From assembly GCA_002348725.1 (NCBI GenBank), contig DEAO01000013.1:1-11978 (forward strand): a stretch of 11,978 bases of DNA, read 5' to 3'. Positions 1 through 5,594 of this stretch are shown here, in pieces (position 1 is the first letter of the stretch; every line of letters begins with the position of its first letter). The translations under genes were made by a program, and so were the position numbers. The DNA is from Fidelibacterota bacterium UBA2980. Its GTDB lineage: Bacteria; Fidelibacterota; Marinisomatia; Marinisomatales; Marinisomataceae. The notes below the pieces were generated by a model that saw nothing but the letters and a program-made list of their open reading frames with translations, made no database searches and had not been told where the DNA came from.

Positions 1-437
1 TCTACAGGTTCTTCTGCAGGTGCTTCTTCTACAACCTCTTTAGAAGCTTTTTCTTCTTTCTTTTTAGCTTTTCTTTCAATTCTTGCTTTTTTTCTATCTT
101 CTACAATCTTAGCTCTTTCTTCTTTCCATTTTTCAAGCGCTTTTTCTATTTCGCTATCTGATAAACCTTGCTTTATTAAATGCCATCTGTAAGCAAGACC
201 TGATCTTTTCATTAACTTGTTGACTGGATCTGAAGTTTGAGCTCCTTCTTTTAACCAATGAATTATTCTTTCTTCATTAAAATTAAAATTAGAATCTTTG
301 TCAGTTTTAATAGGGTCGTACCAACCTAATTGTTCAATTGGTGCTCCATCTCTTCTTTTTCGAGAATCAATAACGACTAATCTATAGAAAGGTCTATTTC
401 TTCTTCCTATTCTTTTAAATCTAATTTTTGTTGCCAT
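1..437 (-). CDS. rpsP: 30S ribosomal protein S16 with long charged C-terminal tail (partial, runs off left edge)
   Basis: Structural protein of the small ribosomal subunit that binds 16S rRNA. The first 145 codons are present and no stop is reached, so the 3' end lies outside the window. The S16 core is clear: an N-terminus starting MATKIRFKRIGRRNRPFYRL, then VVIDSRKRRDG (residues 21-31), QLGWYDP (36-42) and WLKEGAQTSDPV (61-72). The core ends near residue 88. Residues about 100-145 form a Lys/Glu/Arg-rich, probably helical tail ending in an acidic Ala/Pro/Glu stretch. S16 is usually 80-90 residues in Proteobacteria and Firmicutes; long charged tails are, as I recall, common in Bacteroidetes and relatives. 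The ATG at 435-437 is preceded by a GGAAG about 10 nt upstream. It is the last gene in the direction of transcription, 81 nt after smc. In many bacteria rpsP leads a rimM-trmD-rplS operon, which would lie just outside the window. Confidence 0.96.
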   Translation of the reverse strand, partial: MATKIRFKRIGRRNRPFYRLVVIDSRKRRDGAPIEQLGWYDPIKTDKDSNFNFNEERIIHWLKEGAQTSDPVNKLMKRSGLAYRWHLIKQGLSDSEIEKALEKWKEERAKIVEDRKKARIERKAKKKEEKASKEVVEEAPAEEPV

Positions 438-447
438 ATCTTTTATT

Positions 448-452
448 CTTCC
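448..452 (-). promoter_or_regulatory. Probable ribosome binding site of rpsP
   Basis: On the minus strand GGAAG lies 10 nt before the ATG of rpsP. The spacer is slightly long, but this is the only purine-rich SD-like site in the leader. Confidence 0.45.
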
Positions 453-485
453 ATTTAATTTTTTTCAATTAATAAAACACGCGTA

Positions 486-515
486 ATTTGTAGAAAAGGA
501 TTGAATACTACAAAT
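486..515. repeat. Perfect 8-bp inverted repeat in the smc-rpsP gap
   Basis: ATTTGTAG and CTACAAAT flank a 14-nt loop, immediately after the smc stop codon. In the minus-strand transcript this would fold as an AT-rich hairpin just before the rpsP leader. It has no GC-rich stem and no immediate U tract, so it is at best a weak terminator. It could instead be a processing site or an operator ahead of rpsP, or chance in AT-rich sequence. Confidence 0.35.
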
Positions 516-518
516 AAT

Positions 519-2648
519 TTATTTTTCATCAAAATCAATTGAAATTACCTTAGAAATACCCTTTTTTTCTGAAGTAACACCATAAATACAATCAGTCGAT
601 TCCATAGTTAGCTTATTATGAGTCACCATTATAAATTGGGTATTTTTACTATAATCTTTTATGACTTTTGTAAACTTATTTATATTGATATCATCAAGAG
701 GAGCATCAACTTCATCTAAAATACAAAAAGGGCTAGGCTTATATTGATATATCGCAAAAAGTAAAGCAATAGCTGTTAAAGATTTTTCACCGGCTGAAAG
801 CACTCTCAATGAATTATTCTTTTTTCCTGGAGGTTGAGCAGATATTATAATATCAGAATTTAATGGATCATCAATATCACTTAAATTAATTGTACCTTTA
901 CCTCCCGAAAAAAACCTTTCAAACATTACTTCAAAATTTCCCTTTATCTTATTAAATGTTTGTAAGAACTGTTTTTTCGCAACATGATCAATCTTATCTA
1001 TAGCTTCTCTAAGATTCTTCTCTGATTCGATAAGATCTTCTCTCTGAGATTGCAATAATTTTAACCTATTGCTTTGCTCTTCATATTCATCAGCAACTGC
1101 CCAATTAATTGGACCAATTGCCTCAATACTTCTTTTTATTTTTTCTATATTGTATAACAAGTCTGATAAGTCATAATTCTTTATGGATTTCATTTTAATA
1201 TCTTCACCAAACTTCTCTTTTATTTGCTCTTCTATTTGTTCGCTTCTAATATTTAGTTCTGCAATTTTCATTTCTGCATTTTTAATCTCATTGAATACAT
1301 CCTGCTGACTAAATCTATCTGAATCTATTTTAGCGCGAATAGTTTCCATCTTTTTAAATGCATCATTTGCATCAGTTTCTTTTCTTTTTACTTCTGATTT
1401 TACAGTATCAATCTTTTTCTGAATATCTTTGATTGAATTATCAAGCTTAGTAAGATCAAATTCTTTTTCTTTGTTATATGACTTAATTTTCTTTTTATAG
1501 TCATTAACGCTTTCTTTTAGTTTATCATATTTTTGGTCAGTTTCAATGATGGTATAATTCTTATCTAATTCAACTTTCCCACAATTGCTACATTCAGAAA
1601 TAATTTTGAGGGATTCTCCACATTCATTACAGTTTGAAACTATTTTAATATAATCTTTATCAAATTGATTTAACTGGTCAATCTTTTTCTGTAATTCATC
1701 TTCTAATATGCTAATGCCCTTTGAAGATTCATCAGTTTTTTGTTCAACTTTACTTAACAACTCTGCTGTTAAATCATCAACTTTCATTTGAGATTTATTA
1801 AGCTCTTCTTTTTTCTTTAAATATTCTTTCTTAGCTCCAGCAAGATCTAAATTTTCCAATTTCTTTTTTGAAGAATTTTTATCTAATGCTTTATTCTTTT
1901 TGTTAAGAAGAGATTGCAAAGGTTTAATCTGTTTATTTAAGTCAGTTATTTTTGATTGAGCAAACTCTATTTCTAATTCTTGTAATTTTTTACTTAATTT
2001 TTCATGTCTTTTGAACCTTTTTAATTGCAATTCAAGGCTCTTAACCTGCATTTCTATCTCAATAATAATATCATCGATTCTTTCTAAGTCTCTCGTGTTT
2101 AAATCAAATTTTTTCAATGCTGAACGTCTCTGTGATTTGTACTTATTAACGCCAGCAGCTTCTTCAAACATAGCTATTCTATTGTTGTCCTTATTAGAAA
2201 GAATTTGTTCAATCATATTTAACTCTATAACAGAGTAAGCATCTGAGCTCATACCAGTATCTACAAAAAGATTATATATATCTTTTAATCTGCATGAATT
2301 TCTATTGATAAAATATTCGCTGTCTCCACTTCGATATAACTTCCTACCAATTTCAACCTCTGTATATTCAAGAGGCAAAATTCCTTTATCATTTTCAACA
2401 GTTAAATAAACTTCACAAAATCCAAGAGGTTTAATATTAGATGCACCATTAAAAATAACATCTTCCATTTTCGAACCTCTTAGTCTTGAAACTCTTTGTT
2501 CTCCTAGGACCCAACGAATTGCATCAACAATGTTAGTTTTTCCGCAACCATTCGGTCCAACAATGCCAGTAATACCGCTATTAAAGAGAACAGTTTGCTT
2601 CTTTGCAAAAGATTTAAAACCAAATACTTCTATTTTTGAAATGTGCAT
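519..2648 (-). CDS. smc: Short SMC chromosome-organisation ATPase lacking the hinge, with a central double-CXXC motif
   Basis: SMC proteins are coiled-coil ATPases that, with ScpA/ScpB, organise and segregate the chromosome. The N-terminal head (about 1-170) has Walker A GPNGCGKT (31-38), the arginine-loop region RLRGSKMEDVIF (55-66) and FEEAAGVNKYK (161-171). The C-terminal head (about 511-709) has QPPGKK (605-610), signature LSAGE (617-621), Walker B/D-loop CILDEVDAPLDD (642-653; catalytic Glu646) and the H-loop THNK (676-679). From memory, both ends align colinearly with Bacillus subtilis SMC, to about residue 235 and again from about 475. The family is normally about 1,150-1,200 residues; this one has 709. 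The Gly-rich globular hinge is missing. In its place, at the centre of two coil arms (about 171-338 and 358-510), lies CX2C-X9-CX2C (Cys340, 343, 353, 356). The reading frame is intact with no sign of frameshift. It starts 3 nt after the HIT gene, with AGGA 6 nt before the ATG. It is an SMC by its heads; the middle recalls Rad50/SbcC zinc hooks. Confidence 0.93.
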   Translation of the reverse strand: MHISKIEVFGFKSFAKKQTVLFNSGITGIVGPNGCGKTNIVDAIRWVLGEQRVSRLRGSKMEDVIFNGASNIKPLGFCEVYLTVENDKGILPLEYTEVEIGRKLYRSGDSEYFINRNSCRLKDIYNLFVDTGMSSDAYSVIELNMIEQILSNKDNNRIAMFEEAAGVNKYKSQRRSALKKFDLNTRDLERIDDIIIEIEMQVKSLELQLKRFKRHEKLSKKLQELEIEFAQSKITDLNKQIKPLQSLLNKKNKALDKNSSKKKLENLDLAGAKKEYLKKKEELNKSQMKVDDLTAELLSKVEQKTDESSKGISILEDELQKKIDQLNQFDKDYIKIVSNCNECGESLKIISECSNCGKVELDKNYTIIETDQKYDKLKESVNDYKKKIKSYNKEKEFDLTKLDNSIKDIQKKIDTVKSEVKRKETDANDAFKKMETIRAKIDSDRFSQQDVFNEIKNAEMKIAELNIRSEQIEEQIKEKFGEDIKMKSIKNYDLSDLLYNIEKIKRSIEAIGPINWAVADEYEEQSNRLKLLQSQREDLIESEKNLREAIDKIDHVAKKQFLQTFNKIKGNFEVMFERFFSGGKGTINLSDIDDPLNSDIIISAQPPGKKNNSLRVLSAGEKSLTAIALLFAIYQYKPSPFCILDEVDAPLDDININKFTKVIKDYSKNTQFIMVTHNKLTMESTDCIYGVTSEKKGISKVISIDFDEK
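1581..1631 (-). other. Zinc-ribbon-like CX2C-X9-CX2C motif in place of the SMC hinge
   Basis: These codons are smc residues 340-356 and encode two knuckles, CNECGE and CSNCGK. They sit almost exactly midway between the two ATPase heads, with charged heptad-rich coil on either side. Four cysteines in this spacing typically bind one zinc within a single chain. The site could form a compact tip or mediate tip-to-tip contact. Metal binding is inferred. Confidence 0.8.
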
Positions 2649-2651
2649 ATT

Positions 2652-2996
2652 TTATCCTGGAGGCCAAGTCATTTTTCTACCACCTATTAAGTGGAGATGT
2701 ATATGATAAACAGTTTGTCCGCCATCATCATTACAATTGAAAATAGTTCTATAACCTGTTTTATCAATATTAAGCTTCTTTGCCAAATCTTTTGCAAGAC
2801 TAACCATCTTGCCAACAATAATAGAGTCTTCTTCTGATAAATCATTTAGAGTAGGAATAACCTTCTTAGGAATGATAAGTAAATGTACAGGAGCTACCGG
2901 GTTAATATCTTTGATCGCAATCAATAAATCATCTTCATAAATAATATCAGAAGGAATTTCTTTATCAATAATTTTTTCGAAGATTGTTTTATTCAT
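2652..2996 (-). CDS. HIT-family (HINT-like) nucleotide hydrolase/transferase
   Basis: A 114-residue histidine-triad protein. The active-site triad is YHIHLHLIGG (97-106; His98, His100, His102). The upstream HINT hallmarks NPVAPVHLLIIPKK (32-45) and the C-terminal GGRKMTWPPG are present. Family members hydrolyse nucleoside phosphoramidates and related adenylated compounds in the cytosol; the physiological substrate is usually unknown. Many bacterial HINTs begin with a CIFCKI-type zinc ligand pair; here the corresponding stretch is TIFEKI, so that structural zinc site is missing. The ATG overlaps the rsmE stop in an 8-nt ATGAATAA junction with no Shine-Dalgarno, so translation is probably by re-initiation. 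It is followed 3 nt later by smc. The family is certain and the specific substrate is not. Confidence 0.93.
   Translation of the reverse strand: MNKTIFEKIIDKEIPSDIIYEDDLLIAIKDINPVAPVHLLIIPKKVIPTLNDLSEEDSIIVGKMVSLAKDLAKKLNIDKTGYRTIFNCNDDGGQTVYHIHLHLIGGRKMTWPPG
2655..2658 (-). promoter_or_regulatory. Ribosome binding site of smc inside the HIT gene end
   Basis: AGGA on the minus strand, 6 nt before the smc ATG, within the last Pro-Gly codons of the HIT gene. It supports the smc start at 2648, which also begins with the conserved SMC N-terminus MHISKIEVFGFKSFA. Confidence 0.5.
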
Positions 2997-3711
2997 ATTC
3001 TATTAGTTCATTCAAAATTGATAAAACAGATATAATTGCTGTTTCAGTTCTTAAAATAGTATTACCAAGGCTAACTTTAATGAATTTATTATCATAAATA
3101 AACTCTTTTTCTTGATTAGAAAAATCTCCTTCTGGGCCAATCAATAAACAAATTTTTTTCTTATCATTAACAGATTTCACAATCTCATCTCTAAAACTAC
3201 TAAGCCTTTTATCTGAACCTATAATACATGCAATATTAAGAGCATCTGAATCATACCAATCTGATAAACAAGATGTAGGATTTATAGCAGGAATAATGCT
3301 TCGCATAGATTGCTTAACTGCAGATTTTGAAATTGCACTGAGTCTTTCTATAGAAATGTTCTGCTTAACTGATCTTTCAAGGGATAGTGGTGTAATTTCT
3401 TTTACTCCAGACTCCACGGATTTTTCAATAGCAATCTTAATTCTAGATTTCTTTATAACAGGTAATCCAAGATGAATATGATAATTCAATTCATTCTTAT
3501 TTTTATGAACATCAAGAATATTTCCTGACACGATGTCGTTATCAAGAGAAGAGATTGACCCAGTATAAGAACCTCCTTCTCCATCAGTGAAATAAATCTC
3601 TGATCCTATATTCAAACGCATAACATTAATCAAATGATGTGATTCATCGCTATCAAATTGGAAATTATTCTTTTGAATATTGTTCTTACTTATAAAGAAA
3701 AAATTACTCAC
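2989..3711 (-). CDS. rsmE: 16S rRNA (uracil-1498-N3)-methyltransferase
   Basis: A SPOUT-superfamily methyltransferase that makes m3U1498 in 16S rRNA, using S-adenosylmethionine on the assembled 30S subunit. At 240 residues it is the usual size. The N-terminal PUA-like domain contains SHHLINVMRL (24-33, matching the family's HHL..VLRL). The SPOUT domain has EKSVESGV (96-103), KQSMRSIIP (133-141), LLIGPEGDFS (189-198) and the trefoil-knot SAM loop SLGNTILRTETA (214-225). The start is GTG at 3709-3711; the next in-frame ATG (residue 31) would remove the conserved HHL motif. The GTG overlaps the stop of the upstream outer-membrane gene as GTGAGTAA, and its own stop overlaps the HIT start by the same 8-nt geometry. 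No convincing Shine-Dalgarno is seen, consistent with coupled translation. Confidence 0.95.
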   Translation of the reverse strand: MSNFFFISKNNIQKNNFQFDSDESHHLINVMRLNIGSEIYFTDGEGGSYTGSISSLDNDIVSGNILDVHKNKNELNYHIHLGLPVIKKSRIKIAIEKSVESGVKEITPLSLERSVKQNISIERLSAISKSAVKQSMRSIIPAINPTSCLSDWYDSDALNIACIIGSDKRLSSFRDEIVKSVNDKKKICLLIGPEGDFSNQEKEFIYDNKFIKVSLGNTILRTETAIISVLSILNELIEYE

Positions 3712-4291
3712 GGCCTAATCTGTATTGTAGATAAAGAAATGCGCCACCAAAATCTTCTTTATCGTGTATCGGCTCATCTACTTGCAGATGATCATAGCCA
3801 ATCCCAAAAGATAACCCTGATGCTTGATCTGTTTTGAGATTAACACCAAAACCAATTGAGCCGCCAAAATTAATTTGGGTAGGCGCTCCAGACCATTTAT
3901 CTGAAAAACTTCCAGCATCTTCATCTCCATCGACTGATAAAAATGGTCCAAATGAGAACATTAAGAATGGTTGAAAGTTGTTTGCTATCTTTCCTTGAAA
4001 AGGATAGTAAGTCAATTTTAAATACATAGGAAACATTAGGATGCTCTTCTCACCAGAAACACTATATTGATTGAAAAATGGATCATACACCGGGTATTCA
4101 TCTTCTCTAATATCATAGAATCGAATATCAGCTCCAACAGAAAAATCATCTTTTACAAATTTTTGATACTCATACGCAAGACCATAAGCATTATTTGCAA
4201 AAAGGAAATTAAGGTTATGGTTTTTTCCTTGTCCTAATGAAATTGATAGCAGCAAAAATACTATAACAATTTTTTTATATATATTATTCAT
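3704..4291 (-). CDS. Small secreted outer-membrane beta-barrel-like protein of unknown function
   Basis: A 195-residue protein with a clear signal peptide: Lys6-Lys7, a hydrophobic core at 8-19 and likely cleavage around SLGQG (18-22). The mature part alternates aromatic and hydrophobic residues with polar ones in short strands, roughly 27-42, 51-60, 85-98, 107-120, 139-152, 159-171 and 182-192. Acidic or Gly-rich loops separate them, and the last strand (LYLQYRLGRE) lies at the extreme C-terminus. This fits a small barrel of about eight strands, like the OmpA/OmpX-type or porin-family membrane proteins of Gram-negative FCB bacteria. No catalytic motif is visible and I cannot assign a ligand. 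It starts inside the end of the 55-residue membrane peptide gene (8-nt overlap), with GAGG 6 nt upstream, and its end overlaps rsmE by 8 nt. The barrel class is inferred from strand pattern and signal peptide only. Confidence 0.8.
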   Translation of the reverse strand: MNNIYKKIVIVFLLLSISLGQGKNHNLNFLFANNAYGLAYEYQKFVKDDFSVGADIRFYDIREDEYPVYDPFFNQYSVSGEKSILMFPMYLKLTYYPFQGKIANNFQPFLMFSFGPFLSVDGDEDAGSFSDKWSGAPTQINFGGSIGFGVNLKTDQASGLSFGIGYDHLQVDEPIHDKEDFGGAFLYLQYRLGRE

Positions 4292-4451
4292 CTAAATCCT
4301 CAAAGTCAGCATCACGAACTTTATTATAATCAACTTTAGTATTTTTTTCTTTTTCTGGAACAACATTATTTTCAGAAGAATTTGATATGGAAGATTTAAA
4401 TCTTCTGTATAAAAGTACCAGCAAAAAAGTTAATAATAAAAGTGTCTTCAT
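4284..4451 (-). CDS. 55-residue single-span membrane peptide, unknown function
   Basis: This short gene lies between the deoxynucleoside kinase and the outer-membrane gene. Translation from ATG 4451 gives MKTLLLLTFLLVLLYRRFKS, then a polar Ser/Asn/Lys/Glu stretch and an acidic C-terminus DYNKVRDADFEDLDE, ending in TAA at 4284-4286. Residues 3-15 are an uninterrupted hydrophobic segment followed by Arg-Arg-x-Lys. This suggests a single inner-membrane anchor with a cytoplasmic, acidic tail; there is no signal-peptidase-like site. The architecture (one N-terminal span plus a short tail ending in a D-x-E/D-rich motif) recalls small Bacteroidetes-type proteins such as DUF4834, but I cannot claim homology. 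Support for a real gene: it starts 10 nt after the kinase stop, fills the gap exactly, carries the Shine-Dalgarno of the next gene and overlaps it as ATGAATAA, the same junction type as the next two gene pairs. Confidence 0.75.
   Translation of the reverse strand: MKTLLLLTFLLVLLYRRFKSSISNSSENNVVPEKEKNTKVDYNKVRDADFEDLDE
4298..4301 (-). promoter_or_regulatory. Ribosome binding site of the outer-membrane protein gene
   Basis: GAGG on the minus strand, 6 nt before the ATG at 4289-4291, inside the last codons of the 55-residue peptide gene. It supports the chosen start and gives this gene its own initiation signal in addition to coupling. Confidence 0.55.
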
Positions 4452-4461
4452 TTCTATTTAT

Positions 4462-5091
4462 TTAAGAAGGATTAAAATATTTAGTTCCTTGAACAGGTTT
4501 TTGAATAATTTCTAGCAATTCATCTAAGTCTCTAGGATTCTCTACAAAATCAATATTATTAGTATTAATAATTAATAATGGGGTATCTTCATAGTTAACA
4601 AAGAATTCTTGATACCTTTGATTAACTAAATCGATATAATCTGCAGTAACACCCTTTTCTAAATCTCTACCACGCTTTTTAATATATTGCATTAATAAAG
4701 GCGTATCAGCTTGTAAATAGACAACAAGATCAGGTTTAATAATATCTTGCTCTAAAATATCTGCAACACGACTGTATAACTCCATTTCTGGTCCACTTAA
4801 TGTAAAGCTGGCAAATAAACGATCTTTATCAAACATGTAATCGGTGACAACGCCTTTTTGCATAACATCTAACTGTTTAATTTCTTGTTGCTGTTTGTAT
4901 CGTTGTAACAGAAAGAACATCTGGGTTTGAAAGGCATATTCTTCAATGCTATCATAGAAATTATCTAAGAATGGATTTTCTTCAAAATTTTCTAACGCCT
5001 TCCTTGTATTTAGTTTGTCTGCAATAATCTCGGCTAAACTTGTTTTCCCTACGCCAATTGGGCCTTCTATTGCTATATATGATTCGATCAT
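4462..5091 (-). CDS. Deoxynucleoside kinase (dAK/dGK-like)
   Basis: Phosphorylates deoxynucleosides to monophosphates in the salvage pathway. At 209 residues it matches the bacterial dNK family. The P-loop is GPIGVGKT (10-17). EENPFLDNFYD (37-47) carries the catalytic Glu region, and FQTQMFFLLQRYKQQQE (54-70) is the substrate-site helix. TDYMFDKDRLFA (83-94) occupies the place of the DRS/ERS loop, and the LID is KKRGRDLE (138-145). This subfamily, with SDYxFxKDRIFA in place of ERS, is one I recall from FCB and deltaproteobacterial genomes, so that difference is not a defect. Substrate preference (dA, dG or broader) cannot be read from sequence. The ATG overlaps the folK stop by 4 nt (ATGA), giving tight translational coupling and no separate Shine-Dalgarno. 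Confidence 0.88.
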   Translation of the reverse strand: MIESYIAIEGPIGVGKTSLAEIIADKLNTRKALENFEENPFLDNFYDSIEEYAFQTQMFFLLQRYKQQQEIKQLDVMQKGVVTDYMFDKDRLFASFTLSGPEMELYSRVADILEQDIIKPDLVVYLQADTPLLMQYIKKRGRDLEKGVTADYIDLVNQRYQEFFVNYEDTPLLIINTNNIDFVENPRDLDELLEIIQKPVQGTKYFNPS

Positions 5092-5594
5092 GCGTTTTTT
5101 TCAATTAAATGTTTAGATACTCTTGAAGTATCCGGACAATTATTCAATAAATCAACAATCTTATGGTTAGTACCCGGAAAAACTTCTTCCGGAATTAATT
5201 CAGATAGTGGAAGTAAAACAAATTTACGCAGTAATGCACCAGGATGAGGAATTGTAAGTTGATCTGTTTCAATAAATGAATCTCCAAATAGAATAATATC
5301 TATATCAATGGTCCTAGGATCATTTTTTTCTCTTGGAAATGTTCTTCCTAACATCTTCTCTATTTTATGAATTTGATCTAAAAACTCAAATGGAGATAGA
5401 GCTGTATCCAGCTCAACAACAATATTAATAAAAGAAGGTTGATTTTGATTATACAGCGGTTCCGAATTATAAAAAGAAGATGTTCTGATATTCTTGTTAT
5501 CTACATGAGAACCAAGCATTGCAATAGAAGAAGCAATATTTGATTCTTTATCTCCTAGATTAGATCCAATAGATAAGTAGACCTTATCACTCAC
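5088..5594 (-). CDS. folK: 2-amino-4-hydroxy-6-hydroxymethyldihydropteridine pyrophosphokinase (HPPK)
   Basis: Transfers pyrophosphate from ATP to 6-hydroxymethyl-7,8-dihydropterin in folate synthesis, in the cytosol. The 168 residues cover the whole HPPK fold: LSIGSNLGDKESNI (7-20), TSSFYNSEPLYNQNQPSFINIV (38-59, pterin-binding loop), LGRTFPREKNDPRTIDIDIILF (82-103) with Mg2+-binding Asp97 and Asp99, and IPHPGALLRKFVLLPLSEL (115-133). The start is GTG at 5592-5594; its first base is the last base of the groEL stop (TAGTG), so no room for a terminator or separate promoter exists between them. It overlaps the downstream kinase by 4 nt. Adjacency of folK and this dNK family is familiar from other bacteria; attachment to groEL is not. 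Confidence 0.96.
   Translation of the reverse strand: MSDKVYLSIGSNLGDKESNIASSIAMLGSHVDNKNIRTSSFYNSEPLYNQNQPSFINIVVELDTALSPFEFLDQIHKIEKMLGRTFPREKNDPRTIDIDIILFGDSFIETDQLTIPHPGALLRKFVLLPLSELIPEEVFPGTNHKIVDLLNNCPDTSRVSKHLIEKNA

Noticed and set aside
2011..2238. Plus-strand open frame of 75 codons inside smc
   Set aside because: It is antisense to a conserved head/coil region of smc, its translation has no recognisable motif, and no promoter or Shine-Dalgarno supports it.
519..2648. smc as a frameshifted or truncated pseudogene because of its short length
   Set aside because: The frame is continuous, both heads are complete with catalytic residues, and the middle has an organised coil-knuckle-coil layout rather than decay.
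519..2648. Calling the gene rad50/sbcC because of the CXXC motifs
   Set aside because: Head motifs such as GFKSFA, FEEAAG, QPPGKK and DEVDAPLDD are those of SMC, and no sbcD/mre11 nuclease gene is adjacent.
4539..5091. Missing DRS/ERS motif as a defect in the deoxynucleoside kinase
   Set aside because: TDYMFDKDRLFA at that position matches the variant I recall for this bacterial subfamily, and the P-loop and LID are intact.
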